DNA of 64,000 nucleotides from Sphingomonas sp. CFBP 13720 (GCF_014842075.1 NZ_JACYVA010000001.1:310001-374000), one strand, 5' to 3'. Positions 27,562-37,209 are shown, numbered from the stretch's first letter. The notes: generated by a model not told the origin, from the letters alone. Numbers and translations: made by a program.

Positions 27562-28206
27562 TCAGGCCGCGCGTGACGTCATGGATACCGCCGCCACGGG
27601 CTCGCGGTCGATCAGGCGCAGGACGTCGGCCGCCAGTTCGTCCCATTCGTGCGGCTCCATCTCGACCAGCCCGAACAGCCGCATTAGGAACGCGCCCTCG
27701 ATCGCGAACAGCGCCACCCGCAGCATCCGGCCCTCATCGGTCGTCGCGTCGATGGCGTCGACCCGGTCGCGATACCATGCCCGCGTTAGCGCGACATGCT
27801 GCGGCGAGTTCAGGATCGCGACGAGGATGCTCGGAACGCGCCGCCGCGAGCATTCGTCGAAATTCCGCGTCAGGTCGATATGTGCGCGGGTCATCGCATG
27901 ACCGTCGTCGGTATCGATCTGCAACTGCGCCATCCGATCGGCATATTCCTCGCGCCAACGTTCGAACATGGCGGCGATCATCGCTTCCTTGCTGCGGAAA
28001 CTATACTGCACGCCGCCGTTCGTGATGCCCATTTTCTCGGCCACCGCCGCGATCGTCAGGCCGGCGGGTCCCTTCGCCATGGTCACCGATTCCGCTGCAT
28101 CCAGAATCGCGTCGCGTTCGATCGTCCGTATCCGTCCCAATGACCCAGCCCTTGCGCGACCGTCTGCACGGTCCTGATCCAACAGATCGCCCGCAACAGC
28201 AGGCAT
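27562..28206 (-). CDS. TetR/AcrR family transcriptional regulator
   Basis: A 214-residue repressor-type protein. The N-terminal helix-turn-helix is ILDAAESVTMAKGPAGLTIA, then VAEKMGITNGGVQYSFRSKE with the recognition helix; the C-terminal ligand-binding domain (residues about 85-200) resembles TetR_C members with ALFAIEGAFLMRLFGLVEME. The gene diverges from an alpha/beta hydrolase with 118 bases between starts, so the hydrolase is the likely target. A TATAAC (28230-28225, minus) 18 bases before the ATG could be its own -10. The effector is unknown. Confidence 0.9.
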   Translation of the reverse strand: MPAVAGDLLDQDRADGRARAGSLGRIRTIERDAILDAAESVTMAKGPAGLTIAAVAEKMGITNGGVQYSFRSKEAMIAAMFERWREEYADRMAQLQIDTDDGHAMTRAHIDLTRNFDECSRRRVPSILVAILNSPQHVALTRAWYRDRVDAIDATTDEGRMLRVALFAIEGAFLMRLFGLVEMEPHEWDELAADVLRLIDREPVAAVSMTSRAA

Positions 28207-28324
28207 CCGTACCGTACATCATTTGTTATACGATGCCTTCGTTCTTTGGTCGTAGTGCAGGCGAACAAGCCTTCCGGTCGGGACGAGTCGCGGCAACGGA
28301 CAAGTTTCGATACGGGCGTCGGTC

Positions 28325-29185
28325 ATGACGACGAAGCCGCCCGCCGCCCAACCAGTCCCGCTGGCCTGGACCGACCTCACCAGCCGTCCGCGCCCGGCGC
28401 CCGACGTCACCGTCCGCTATGGCGAAGACCGGTTGCAGGTCGTCGACCTTTGGCTGCCCGCCGACCGGGCCAGTACGCCGCGTCCGGTCGTGTTGATGGT
28501 CCATGGAGGCTGCTGGCAGAGCAGCATCGCCGACCGGCGGCTGATGGACTGGATCGCGGACGATCTTCGGTCGGACGGCATCGCGGTCTGGAACATCGAC
28601 TATCGCGGGGTCGACCGCGACGGCGGCGGCTATCCGGGCACGTTCCAAGATGTCGCCGCCGCTGCGGACCTGCTGCGCGACACGGGAGCCAAGCACGGAC
28701 TGGACGCTACATGGGTAGTAGCGGTCGGCCACTCGGCGGGGGGACACCTCGCACTGTGGCTGGCGGCGCGCGCAAAGTTACCGGCAGACAGCGCGCTGCG
28801 CACACCCGACCCATTGCCCATCCGCCATATCGTCAGCATTGGCGGCCTGCCCGATCTTGCCGACGTGGAAGCCAGCCCGGAAAACGGCTGCGGCACCGAC
28901 GTCATCGCACAGCTTGTCGGCGAAGGGCGCGACGACCGGTTCGCCGACACCTCGATCCCCCGCCTGCTACCGCTGGGCGTGCCGCAAACGCTGGTCAACG
29001 GCCGCGAAGACCGGATCGTGCCGTACCGGATGGCGACCGACTATGCCGCCCTCGCGCATGCTGCCGGCGACACGGTCGATCTGCACACCGTCGCCGATAC
29101 CGGTCATGTCGAACTGGTCGCGCCGGAAACGCCGGCGTGGGCGGAAGCGAAGCGGCAAATCCGGCGACGATTGCAACCAAGCTGA
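28325..29185 (+). CDS. Alpha/beta hydrolase, BD-FAE/kynurenine-formamidase-like esterase
   Basis: A 286-residue cytoplasmic hydrolase. The oxyanion motif is HGGCW (60-64), the nucleophile elbow GHSAGG (135-140, Ser137), and Asp229 (NGREDRIVPY) and His261 (DTGHVEL) complete the triad. The HGGxW motif is typical of kynurenine formamidases and related small-ester hydrolases; the real substrate is unknown. No other tryptophan-degradation gene is nearby. Divergent from the TetR gene that probably regulates it. Confidence 0.85.
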   Translation: MTTKPPAAQPVPLAWTDLTSRPRPAPDVTVRYGEDRLQVVDLWLPADRASTPRPVVLMVHGGCWQSSIADRRLMDWIADDLRSDGIAVWNIDYRGVDRDGGGYPGTFQDVAAAADLLRDTGAKHGLDATWVVAVGHSAGGHLALWLAARAKLPADSALRTPDPLPIRHIVSIGGLPDLADVEASPENGCGTDVIAQLVGEGRDDRFADTSIPRLLPLGVPQTLVNGREDRIVPYRMATDYAALAHAAGDTVDLHTVADTGHVELVAPETPAWAEAKRQIRRRLQPS

Positions 29186-29250
29186 GAGGTGCTTGACGCG
29201 TTTGCCTTATTCTTGCCACATTTTGGTCCAGATTAAGGCAGGAGCGTTCG

Positions 29251-30069
29251 ATGCGTCTTGGACTCGGGATACTGATCGCTCTCCTCGCCTCCGGGTGCGG
29301 CTCGGTGCCCGACGATTCATCCGGGGATCAGGCTCGCGATCACGCACCCGGGATCAACGTTACCGCCGCGCCGGGTGTCGCCTTTCGCTATGCCTACACG
29401 TTCCGTGCGCCCGCCCCGCGGATCTCGGCTGTGCAGGAGGCGCATGCCGCCGCCTGCGAACGACTGGGCATCGCGCGCTGCCGTATCACGGCGATGCGGT
29501 ACGCCCGCAACAGCGACAACCGGATCGATGCCTCGCTCGGCTTCCGGCTCGCGCCCGAACTTGCCCGTGCGTTCGGGCGCGACGGTATCAAGGCGATCGA
29601 GGCGGCGGAGGGTATGGTGCTGACCGCACAGATCGATGGTGACGACGCCGGCGCACGGATCGAACAGCTTGCTGGAGAACGCGAAACCGCTGCCACAGAG
29701 CGGGTGACGATCGACTCGCGCACCGTCGGAACCACGGGGGAAGCACGCGCCGAACTCGAACGCCAGCGCACGGATTTCGTAGCCGCCGCCCGCCGCGCTG
29801 ACGTCGGCGTCGCGGCGCAACGTGCCGCGCTGGCCGCGACGCCCGTCACCTTCGCCTATGTGTCCGGTCAGGCGGCGCGCAGCTTCGATGCGACGTCTCC
29901 GCTGACCTATGCCGCCGACCTCGCCGTCGCATCGGCCCGCTGGACGTTCGGAACGACGCTTGCCTTGCTTGGTGTGGCCCTGCCACCGTTGATGCTCGCG
30001 CTGTTCGGCTTCTGGGCATGGTCCCGATTCGCACGGGCGTGGCACGCACGCGGAGCCCGTCCGGCCTGA
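29251..30069 (+). CDS. DUF4349 lipoprotein
   Basis: A 272-residue protein with a lipoprotein signal ([10 protein letters not shown], lipobox Cys16), a periplasmic domain with an Ala/Arg/Glu-rich coiled coil (about residues 140-190, [20 protein letters not shown]), and a C-terminal membrane helix (about 227-255, [20 protein letters not shown]). This layout fits DUF4349 membrane proteins, whose function is unknown; the coiled coil suggests self-association or contact with another envelope protein. The ATG at 29251 follows GGCAGGAG. It precedes purC by 82 bases but is probably a separate unit. Confidence 0.8.
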   Translation: MRLGLGILIALLASGCGSVPDDSSGDQARDHAPGINVTAAPGVAFRYAYTFRAPAPRISAVQEAHAAACERLGIARCRITAMRYARNSDNRIDASLGFRLAPELARAFGRDGIKAIEAAEGMVLTAQIDGDDAGARIEQLAGERETAATERVTIDSRTVGTTGEARAELERQRTDFVAAARRADVGVAAQRAALAATPVTFAYVSGQAARSFDATSPLTYAADLAVASARWTFGTTLALLGVALPPLMLALFGFWAWSRFARAWHARGARPA

Positions 30070-30151
30070 TTGCGTGGCGGCGGGCCTTCCGCTATGCGGC
30101 GGGCTCTGTCGGGCGGAGCGCCGCCCTCGCTACATCGTCGAAGGAATGCGT

Positions 30152-30934
30152 ATGGCTCGCCGCCGCCAGATCTACGAAGGCAAGGCAAAGATTCTCTATG
30201 AGGGTCCGGAACCGGGTACGCTCATCCAGTATTTCAAGGATGACGCCACCGCCTTCAACGCCCAGAAAAAGGGTACGATCAACGGCAAGGGCGTGTTGAA
30301 CAACCGTATTTCCGAGCATGTGTTCACGCTGCTCGGCAATATCGGGGTGCCGACGCATTTCATCCGCCGTCTGAACATGCGCGAGCAGCTGATCCGGCAG
30401 GTCGAGATCGTGCCGATCGAGGTCGTCGTGCGCAACGTCGCCGCCGGCTCTATTTCGAAGCGGCTGGGAATCGAGGAGGGGCAGCAACTGCCCCGCACGA
30501 TCATCGAATATTATTACAAGGACGACGCGCTGGGCGATCCGATGGTATCGGACGAACATATCCTGTGCTTCGGCTGGGCGGCGCAGGACGAACTGCACGA
30601 GATGGCAGACATGGCGATCCGCGTGAACGATTTCCTGTCGGGCCTGTTCGCGGGTGTCGGCATCCGGCTGGTCGACTTCAAGCTGGAATTCGGCCGCATC
30701 TGGGACAACGACTTCAGCCGGATCATCCTCGCCGACGAAATCAGTCCCGATGGCTGCCGCTTGTGGGACATGACCACGAACGAGAAGCTCGACAAGGACC
30801 GGTTCCGCCGCGACATGGGCGGTGAGGTCGAAGCGTATCAGGAGGTCGCACGCCGGCTGGGCCTGATGCCCGAGGGTGCCGATTCGTCGGTGCTCGACCT
30901 CGAAGTGCATCGCAAGCTTCGCGACGGAAAGTAA
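30152..30934 (+). CDS. purC: Phosphoribosylaminoimidazole-succinocarboxamide synthase
   Basis: Joins aspartate to CAIR using ATP, in purine synthesis. The 260-residue protein has the N-terminal [40 protein letters not shown], the ATP-site [20 protein letters not shown], and [20 protein letters not shown] with [15 protein letters not shown]. The ATG at 30152 follows AAGGA at 30141-30145; the ATG at 30146 is too close to the ribosome site. purS, purQ and purL are not in the window. A strong shared hairpin follows the stop. Confidence 0.97.
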   Translation: MARRRQIYEGKAKILYEGPEPGTLIQYFKDDATAFNAQKKGTINGKGVLNNRISEHVFTLLGNIGVPTHFIRRLNMREQLIRQVEIVPIEVVVRNVAAGSISKRLGIEEGQQLPRTIIEYYYKDDALGDPMVSDEHILCFGWAAQDELHEMADMAIRVNDFLSGLFAGVGIRLVDFKLEFGRIWDNDFSRIILADEISPDGCRLWDMTTNEKLDKDRFRRDMGGEVEAYQEVARRLGLMPEGADSSVLDLEVHRKLRDGK

Positions 30935-30943
30935 CGTCGCCCC

Positions 30944-30977
30944 GCCGCCCCCTCCGGTACGGACCGGAGGGGGCGGC
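30944..30977. terminator. Perfect 15-bp GC hairpin between convergent purC and acyl-CoA dehydrogenase
   Basis: Arms 30944-30958 (GCCGCCCCCTCCGGT) and 30963-30977 pair fully around a 4-base loop. It lies 10 bases after the purC stop and 7 bases before the end of the convergent dehydrogenase gene, so it can serve both directions. No T-run on either side. Confidence 0.65.
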
Positions 30978-30984
30978 ACGACCT

Positions 30985-32787
30985 TCATGCCGCCGCGAAC
31001 ATCTCCGGCGTCAACGCCATGACGGCATCCGCCCCGCCCTCGATCTTGCGACGCAGCGCGCCGCTGTCGGGCAGGATGCGTTCCGCGAAGAAGCGCGCGG
31101 TGACCGATTTGGCGCGCAGGAACGCCGGATCGCCGGTGCCCGCCGCCAACATTGCTTCCGCCGCCTCCAGCATCCGCAACCACATCAGCCCGGTCGCGAC
31201 GATCCCCATCAGGTGCATGTACGCATAGGCGCCTGCGCCAACATGGTTCGGGTTCTGCATGCCGTTGCCGACGAACCACATGGTTGCCGCCTGAAGATCG
31301 TTCAGACTGCGCTCCAGCCGGGTCGCGAAGTCGGCGGTGGCGTCCACGCCTTTCGCCGCTACAATCGCTTCGCCGACGATACGGAAGAAGTGCTGTACCG
31401 CGCGCCCGCCGTTCTTCGCCAGCTTGCGCCCGACCAGATCCATTGCCTGCACGCCGTTGGTGCCTTCATAGATCATCGCGATCCGCGCATCGCGGACATA
31501 TTGCTCCATGCCCCATTCGGCGATGTAGCCATGACCGCCCAGCACCTGTTGCGCCGACGTCGCGACGTCATACCCCTTGTCGGTGCCATATCCCTTGATG
31601 ACCGGAGTGAGCAGCCCGACCAGATCGTCGGCCAACTCGCGCGCCGCCGGATCGGAAGCGCCGTGCGCCAGATCGACCTGCAATGCGCCCCACAGGCACA
31701 GCGCGCGAAGTCCTTCGGTCAGCGCTTTGTTTTCCATCAGCATCCGCCGGACATCAGGATGCGCGAACAGCGTGTCGGCCTTCTCGTCCGGCTCCTGCGC
31801 CCCGGTCAGTCCGCGCCCCTGCCGCCGGTCGCCAGCATAGCGCACCGCATTCTGGTGCGCGGCCTCCGCCACGCCCAGTCCCTGCAGACCCACGCCCAGA
31901 CGCGCTGCGTTCATCATGATGAACATCGCGGCCAGCCCCTTCGTCTCCTCGCCAACTAGCCATCCGGTCGCGCCGTCATAGTTCATGACGCAGGTCGAAT
32001 TGGCGTGGATACCCATCTTGTGCTCGATCGAACCACACGACACCGCGTTGCGTTCGCCCGGCGTCCCGTCATCGCGCACCAGCAACTTCGGCACCACGAA
32101 CAGTGAAATACCCTTCGAGCTATCCGGCGCGCCCGGCGTCTTGGCCAGCACCAGATGGATGATGTTGTCGGTCAGGTCGTGTTCGCCCGACGAGATGAAA
32201 ATCTTCGTTCCGGTAATCGCCCACGCCCCGTCGCCCGTCGGCACGGCGCGGGTGGTGATGAGGCCCAGATCGGTGCCGCACTGTGGTTCGGTCAGGTTCA
32301 TGGTGCCGCCCCATTCGCCCGACACCATCTTCGGCACATACCGCGCCTGCTGCTCGACGCTTCCCTTCGCGAGCAACGCCGCGACCGCGCCGTGCGTCAG
32401 GCCGGGATACATCGCAAATGCCATGTTGGCGGAGATCATATATTCCTGAAACGCGGTCGACACGACGTGCGGCATCCCCTGCCCTCCGAACGCCTCAGGC
32501 GCGGACAACGTCCCCCAGCCCGATTCGACGAACCGGCGATAGGCTTCCGGGAAGCCCGTCGGCGTCGTCACGCGACCATCGGCGTGGTGCGTGCATCCCT
32601 CCCGGTCGCCCGACTGGTTCAGCGGGAACAGCACGTCGGCAACGAACCGCCCGCCTTCCTCCAGCACCTGTTCGACCATGTCGGGCGTGGCGTTGACGAA
32701 ACCCGGCAGATCGGCATGCTCGCCGATGCGCAGGACATGGTCGAGCACGAAGCGCGTGTCGCGCACCGGCGGCGTATATTGGGGCAT
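30985..32787 (-). CDS. Acyl-CoA dehydrogenase, large (DmdC-like) type
   Basis: FAD enzyme that introduces a 2,3-double bond in an acyl-CoA. Its 600 residues exceed the usual ~380 of short acyl-CoA dehydrogenases and match the large class with a C-terminal extension, as in DmdC. Seen: YPGLTHGAVAALLAKGS, GEWGGTMNLTEPQCGTDLGL (FAD-binding), GTKIFISSGEHDL, AMIYEGTNGVQAMDLVGRKL (catalytic Glu in YEG). Substrate unknown; DMSP breakdown is not implied by the family name. It is preceded by a MerR gene 3 bases away on the same strand, almost certainly its regulator, with a palindromic operator upstream. Confidence 0.92.
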   Translation of the reverse strand: MPQYTPPVRDTRFVLDHVLRIGEHADLPGFVNATPDMVEQVLEEGGRFVADVLFPLNQSGDREGCTHHADGRVTTPTGFPEAYRRFVESGWGTLSAPEAFGGQGMPHVVSTAFQEYMISANMAFAMYPGLTHGAVAALLAKGSVEQQARYVPKMVSGEWGGTMNLTEPQCGTDLGLITTRAVPTGDGAWAITGTKIFISSGEHDLTDNIIHLVLAKTPGAPDSSKGISLFVVPKLLVRDDGTPGERNAVSCGSIEHKMGIHANSTCVMNYDGATGWLVGEETKGLAAMFIMMNAARLGVGLQGLGVAEAAHQNAVRYAGDRRQGRGLTGAQEPDEKADTLFAHPDVRRMLMENKALTEGLRALCLWGALQVDLAHGASDPAARELADDLVGLLTPVIKGYGTDKGYDVATSAQQVLGGHGYIAEWGMEQYVRDARIAMIYEGTNGVQAMDLVGRKLAKNGGRAVQHFFRIVGEAIVAAKGVDATADFATRLERSLNDLQAATMWFVGNGMQNPNHVGAGAYAYMHLMGIVATGLMWLRMLEAAEAMLAAGTGDPAFLRAKSVTARFFAERILPDSGALRRKIEGGADAVMALTPEMFAAA

Positions 32788-32790
32788 CGT

Positions 32791-33228
32791 TCAATCCTTC
32801 TCCGTGCCGGCTTCTGTCGAACCGGTCCGATGGGTCAGCGTGTCGACGAACTGGCGCAACTCGGCGACGGCCGCGTCGATATCGCGGCGCTGTTCTTCGA
32901 GCAGCGCGATCCGATCACGGCATTTGCGTTCGGTCAATTCCCGCTGCGCGCGCCGTCCGTCGCCCATATCGTACAGGTCGATCATCTCGCGGATATCGGA
33001 CAGGCTGAACCCCACCCGCTTGCCGCGCAGGATCCACGCCAGCCGCGCACGATCACGCCGCGTATAGACGCGGGTGACGCCACGCCGTTCGGGCGCGATC
33101 AGCCCTTCGTCCTCATAAAAGCGCAGCGCCCGTGGGGTCACCCCGAACGCTTGGCACAGATCGCCGATCGAAAAATGTTCGCCGTCTTGCAAAGGCGTTG
33201 TCGGTGCGAAGCTGGCGGAAGCGCCCAT
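32791..33228 (-). CDS. MerR family transcriptional regulator
   Basis: A 145-residue MerR-type regulator. The winged helix-turn-helix is FSIGDLCQAFGVTPRALRFY followed by EDEGLIAPERRGVTRVYTRR; a dimerising coiled coil lies around residues 95-130. There are no metal-binding cysteines, so it is not a metal sensor; it resembles LiuR/AtuR-type regulators of acyl-CoA degradation genes. The dehydrogenase gene begins 3 bases after its stop. The ATG at 33228 sits 17 bases from the palindrome ACGCTTACGTAAGCGT, a good candidate autoregulatory site. Confidence 0.9.
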   Translation of the reverse strand: MGASASFAPTTPLQDGEHFSIGDLCQAFGVTPRALRFYEDEGLIAPERRGVTRVYTRRDRARLAWILRGKRVGFSLSDIREMIDLYDMGDGRRAQRELTERKCRDRIALLEEQRRDIDAAVAELRQFVDTLTHRTGSTEAGTEKD

Positions 33229-33244
33229 CTTCGGACTTTAGATT

Positions 33245-33260
33245 ACGCTTACGTAAGCGT
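33245..33260. promoter_or_regulatory. Perfect 16-bp palindrome, candidate MerR operator
   Basis: ACGCTTACGTAAGCGT lies 17 bases before the MerR start codon; its last base is also the last base of the EF-hand stop codon on the minus strand. Palindromes with an ACGTAA-type core are typical LiuR-group MerR sites (general knowledge). The whole MerR-dehydrogenase promoter must fit in this region or inside the EF-hand gene end. Confidence 0.6.
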
Positions 33261-33721
33261 CAACTTTCCGCATCTTCGGCGGCAGGGGGACACTCGACCC
33301 GCCGTGCCGGTTTGCGTTTTACTGCCGTCGTCGCGAACTCTGCCGGATCGAGCGCGCCATTGCGACCGGCATCGGCCTTCACGAACTTCCCCGTCGTCTT
33401 TGCCGCCCATTCGTCGAAGCTGAGCCGACCATCATCATCGGCATCCAGCTTCGCATAGGCCTTGCGCCGCGAAACGAGATATTCGTCGCGCGTGATCTTG
33501 CCGTCGCGGTCCTTGTCGTAACGATCGAAGCGCTTCTGTTCGCGCGTACGATCGGTCGCGCGCGGCGGATCGATCGGGTCGGAACCCGTCATTGCGACGT
33601 TGGCTGGCGGAGGCGCGGCGGCGATCCGTACCGCTTCCGTCGCAGCCTGCCCACGAAACAGGAACAACCCCGCCGCCATCAGCGCAAGCGCCGATCCGAC
33701 CCCTGCCAGAAACCGCCACAT
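33260..33721 (-). CDS. EF-hand calcium-binding protein with N-terminal membrane anchor
   Basis: A 153-residue protein with an N-terminal hydrophobic segment (about 3-22, signal anchor or signal peptide) and three EF-hand loops: residues 69-80 (DKDRDGKITRDE), 93-104 (DADDDGRLSFDE) and 117-128 (DAGRNGALDPAE). The first two are complete 12-residue loops; the third is less regular. Likely a periplasmic calcium-binding protein of the type common in alphaproteobacteria. Its stop codon shares a base with the MerR-site palindrome, so the two transcription units abut. Confidence 0.88.
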   Translation of the reverse strand: MWRFLAGVGSALALMAAGLFLFRGQAATEAVRIAAAPPPANVAMTGSDPIDPPRATDRTREQKRFDRYDKDRDGKITRDEYLVSRRKAYAKLDADDDGRLSFDEWAAKTTGKFVKADAGRNGALDPAEFATTAVKRKPARRVECPPAAEDAES

Positions 33722-33814
33722 ACTGCCCCCTGTCGCCTCGCGCCGCGTACGCTTCGTTTCGGACGCGTACCGATAATACAGACGCGAGCGTCCCGCGAAC
33801 AGGGTGGAACGTCG

Positions 33815-34459
33815 TTACCGACCGCTGAGGCCAAACCATGCCAACCGCGCCGCACGCTTGGGCCCACCCATCGGCACCGACGCGACATCCAGCCGGGCGG
33901 ACAGCGCCAGCAGTCCCAGCGGTCGCGCCACGCCCGCCAGTGGCCCGGCCAGCAGGCGGCGCGCCATCGTGCCGGTTCGCACTCGCGCATCGTCGTCTTC
34001 CAGATGCTGCATCAGATCCGCCAGCGCCCATCCCTGCCCCGCCCGATCCGCGCGCTCAACGTTGCCGCCCAGCATCGCCGCAGCCGCCGCGAACAGCCGC
34101 CCGCCGCGCCGTTCGGCGAAGCGTCCCAGCGCATCGTCGTCCAGCGTCTCTTCCTCGATCAAAACATCCCAGCCCTCGACCATCTCCGCAAGCCTCGCCC
34201 CCGGCACCCCGGCCGGAAGGACGAACGATGCCAGCGATTGCAGCGTTGGTTCGGCGGGCGGCGGCGCGTCGTCCAGCTTGCGCAGCGCGTCGTCCCACCA
34301 CGCCAGCCGGATCTGCCCGATCGCGGGCTGGCTGGTCGTCCGCACCACATCGGCCAGGGTCTGGTCGAGCGCCAGCAGCGCCGCCAGCGCGTCGCGCCGC
34401 GCACCGGCATAGGTCAGCGCCAATGCGCGCTCGGGGTCGGTATCCATAGGAACGTCCAT
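33815..34459 (-). CDS. Squalene/phytoene synthase-like protein (short)
   Basis: A 214-residue helical protein with the pattern IGQIRLAWWDDALRKLDDAP and GQGWALADLMQH, matching the helices around the two Asp-rich motifs of squalene/phytoene synthases. It is shorter than true synthases (about 280-300 residues) and its second Asp motif is degenerate, so it may not be a prenyl-condensing enzyme; NDUFAF6-like assembly proteins share this look. The ATG at 34459 follows AAGGCAGG; an ATG at 34447 is also possible. Not beside other carotenoid genes. Confidence 0.75.
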   Translation of the reverse strand: MDVPMDTDPERALALTYAGARRDALAALLALDQTLADVVRTTSQPAIGQIRLAWWDDALRKLDDAPPPAEPTLQSLASFVLPAGVPGARLAEMVEGWDVLIEEETLDDDALGRFAERRGGRLFAAAAAMLGGNVERADRAGQGWALADLMQHLEDDDARVRTGTMARRLLAGPLAGVARPLGLLALSARLDVASVPMGGPKRAARLAWFGLSGR

Positions 34460-34627
34460 CGCCTGCCTTCGTACGGCGTCAACCCGAAACCGGGACGAGA
34501 TGTCCGTACCTGGCCGCGTTACCGGCAGGAGATGCGGAAAGTCCTGCCATCGCAGGACCGATGCCGCTCGACACGACATCCCTTGGGAACCGTTGGTGCG
34601 GGGCCGGGACCGCACGGCCCCGATCAT

Positions 34628-34655
34628 GGTCGATGCATCCGACGGTCGATGCATC
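34628..34655. repeat. Direct repeat of GGTCGATGCATC
   Basis: Two copies of GGTCGATGCATC at 34628-34639 and 34644-34655, centre spacing 16 bases, in the 259-bp gap between the squalene-synthase-like gene and pdhB. Each copy contains the palindrome GATGCATC. It could be a regulator site for the gene starting at 34459. Confidence 0.5.
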
Positions 34656-34718
34656 GCACGACGCCGTGGCCGCACGCGACCGCGCCCCGACGCCGTCGGG
34701 ACGCGGTGCGTTACCCTA

Positions 34719-36158
34719 TCAGCGGTAGGTGACTTTCTTCACCGCCGCGACGACCTTGTCGGCGGTAATCAGTGCCAGCTTTTCGAGGTTCGCGGCGTAG
34801 GGCAACGGCACGTCCTCGTTCGTGACACGCAGCACCGGCGCGTCGAGATCGTCGAAGCCCTGCTCCATCACCACCGCCGCGATTTCGGCTGCGATCGAAC
34901 AGGTCGGCCAGCCTTCCTCGACGATGACGAGACGGTTGGTCTTCTTCAGGCTCTTGAGCACCGTCGCGGTATCGAGCGGGCGCAGCGTCCGCAGATCGAT
35001 GACTTCGGCGTCGACGCCTTCCTTCGACAGCGTTTCGGCGGCTTCCAGCGCAAGGCCGACGCCGATCGAATAGCTGACGATCGTCACGTCCTTGCCCGGC
35101 TTCATGATCCGCGCCTTGCCGATCGGCAGGACGAAATCGTCCAGCTTGGGCACGTCGAAGCTACGGCCGTACATCAGTTCGTTTTCAAGGAAGACGACCG
35201 GGTCGGTGCTGCGGATCGCGGCTTTCAGCATGCCCTTCGCATCGGCCGCGTCATACGGCGCGATGACGATCAGGCCGGGGACCGACGCATACCATGGCGC
35301 ATAATTCTGCGAATGCTGCGCGCCGACGCGGCTGGCCGCACCGTTGGGTCCACGGAACACGATCGGGCAGCGCATCTGGCCCCCCGACATATAGTTGGTC
35401 TTCGCCGCCGAATTGATGATGTGGTCGATCGCCTGCATGGCGAAGTTGAACGTCATGAATTCGATGACCGGGCGCAATCCGCCCATCGCCGCGCCGGTGC
35501 CGATGCCGGCAAAGCCATATTCAGTGATCGGCGTATCGATGACGCGGCGCGGCCCGAATTCGGCGAGCAGCCCCTGCGTGACCTTGTAGGCACCCTGATA
35601 TTCGGCGACTTCCTCGCCCATTACGAATACGCGGTCGTCCGAACGCATTTCCTCGGCCATCGCATCGCGGAGCGCGTCGCGGACGGTCGTCTTGACCATC
35701 TCGGTCCCTGCCGGGATTTCAGGGTCCGGCTCGCCTTCCTGATCGGCGGCGTCGAACAACTGACGCGCGCCGGTTTCGGCATGCTGGGGCGCGGTGCCCT
35801 CGGGCGTGTTCGGCGCCTTGTCGTCGTTCTTCGTCTCGGCCTTCGGCTGCGCAGCGGCCGAATCGCCCGCGCGAGCCTCGGTCGGCTGGGCGGATCGTGC
35901 CGCCTCGACGTCCTCGCCTTCGGCGGCCAGCACGGCGATCACCGCGCCGACCTTCACGTTATCGGTGCCCTCGGCGATCAGGATCTGCGCGATCGTGCCT
36001 TCGTCGACCGCCTCGAACTCCATCGTTGCCTTGTCGGTTTCGATCTCGGCCATGATGTCGCCCGACTTGACCGTGTCGCCTTCCTTGACGAGCCACTTGG
36101 CAAGCGTGCCCTCTTCCATCGTCGGCGACAATGCGGGCATCTTCAGTTCGATCGGCAT
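34719..36158 (-). CDS. pdhB: Pyruvate dehydrogenase E1 component subunit beta, with lipoyl domain
   Basis: Half of the E1 heterotetramer that decarboxylates pyruvate. In the 479-residue protein an N-terminal lipoyl domain (1-80, lipoyl Lys in [13 protein letters not shown]) and an Ala/Glu/Pro-rich linker precede the E1-beta domain ([54 protein letters not shown]). A lipoyl domain on E1-beta is an alphaproteobacterial feature (Zymomonas, rhizobia), normally found on E2. One base separates it from pdhA. The E2 and E3 genes are not in this window. Confidence 0.96.
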   Translation of the reverse strand: MPIELKMPALSPTMEEGTLAKWLVKEGDTVKSGDIMAEIETDKATMEFEAVDEGTIAQILIAEGTDNVKVGAVIAVLAAEGEDVEAARSAQPTEARAGDSAAAQPKAETKNDDKAPNTPEGTAPQHAETGARQLFDAADQEGEPDPEIPAGTEMVKTTVRDALRDAMAEEMRSDDRVFVMGEEVAEYQGAYKVTQGLLAEFGPRRVIDTPITEYGFAGIGTGAAMGGLRPVIEFMTFNFAMQAIDHIINSAAKTNYMSGGQMRCPIVFRGPNGAASRVGAQHSQNYAPWYASVPGLIVIAPYDAADAKGMLKAAIRSTDPVVFLENELMYGRSFDVPKLDDFVLPIGKARIMKPGKDVTIVSYSIGVGLALEAAETLSKEGVDAEVIDLRTLRPLDTATVLKSLKKTNRLVIVEEGWPTCSIAAEIAAVVMEQGFDDLDAPVLRVTNEDVPLPYAANLEKLALITADKVVAAVKKVTYR

Positions 36159-36159
36159 C

Positions 36160-37209
36160 TTAGTAGCTCTCCACCAGCACGTCGGTGTACAGTTCTTTCG
36201 GGTTCGGCTCGGGCGCGCTTTCGGCGAAGTCGGCGGCCTCGGCCACGCGCTTGCGGATCTCGACCTCGATCGCCTTCAGCTCGGCTTCCTCGACCCCGGC
36301 GGCGGCCAGATCACGCTTCAGCCCCTCGATCGGGTCCGAATTGTCGCGCATCGCCTGCACCTCGTCGCGGCTGCGATACTTGGCCGGATCGGACATCGAA
36401 TGGCCGCGATAGCGATAGGTCTTCATCTCGAGGATGACCGGACCCTTGCCCGCGCGCACCCATTCCAGTGCGGTTTCGGCCGCGCCGCGGCACGCCAGCA
36501 CGTCCATGCCGTCGACCTGGATGCCCGGAATGCGGAAGCTTTCGCCACGGCGATACAACTGGTCCTCGGCCGACGAGCGGTTGACGCTGGTGCCCATCGC
36601 GTACTGGTTGTTCTCGATCACGAAGATGATCGGCAGCTTCCACAGCTCGGCCATGTTGAACGATTCATACACCTGACCCTGGTTCGACGCACCGTCGCCG
36701 AAATAGGCCATGCACACGCCGCCATCGTCGGCATATTTGTGTCCGAACGCGAGACCCGCGCCCAGCGACACCTGCGCGCCGACGATGCCGTGCCCGCCAT
36801 AGAATTTATGCTCGGTCGAGAACATGTGCATCGACCCGCCCTTACCGCGGCTGATGCCCGCCTCGCGTCCGGTCAACTCGGCCATGATAAGTTTGGGATC
36901 GATGCCATAGGCCAGCATGTGGCCATGGTCGCGATACCCGGTGATGACCGAGTCCTTGCCGACTTCCAGCGCGGACTGCAGGCCGACCGCGACCGCTTCC
37001 TGACCGATATACAGGTGGCAGAAACCACCGATCAGGCCGAGACCATAGAGCTGGCCGGCCTTTTCCTCGAAACGCCGGATGAGCAGCATTTCCTTGTAAA
37101 AGGCGAGCAGTTCGTCCTTCGACGCCTGGTACCGCTGGGGTTCGGCCGGCCGCTCCCGGTTGGGGATGGTCGGTTCGCTGATGCGGCCTTGCGCCGGTGC
37201 TTTTGCCAC
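36160..37209 (-). CDS. pdhA: Pyruvate dehydrogenase E1 component subunit alpha
   Basis: Thiamine-diphosphate-binding half of E1. In the 349-residue protein the TPP motif is [20 protein letters not shown] through [10 protein letters not shown]; the phosphorylation-loop region [20 protein letters not shown] is present. The likely start is GTG at 37209 (VAKAPAQG), with GAGG 10 bases upstream; the longer reading to 37281 has no ribosome site. ftsB lies 99 bases upstream on the same strand, so ftsB-pdhA-pdhB may be transcribed together, as in other sphingomonads. Confidence 0.95.
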   Translation of the reverse strand: MAKAPAQGRISEPTIPNRERPAEPQRYQASKDELLAFYKEMLLIRRFEEKAGQLYGLGLIGGFCHLYIGQEAVAVGLQSALEVGKDSVITGYRDHGHMLAYGIDPKLIMAELTGREAGISRGKGGSMHMFSTEHKFYGGHGIVGAQVSLGAGLAFGHKYADDGGVCMAYFGDGASNQGQVYESFNMAELWKLPIIFVIENNQYAMGTSVNRSSAEDQLYRRGESFRIPGIQVDGMDVLACRGAAETALEWVRAGKGPVILEMKTYRYRGHSMSDPAKYRSRDEVQAMRDNSDPIEGLKRDLAAAGVEEAELKAIEVEIRKRVAEAADFAESAPEPNPKELYTDVLVESY

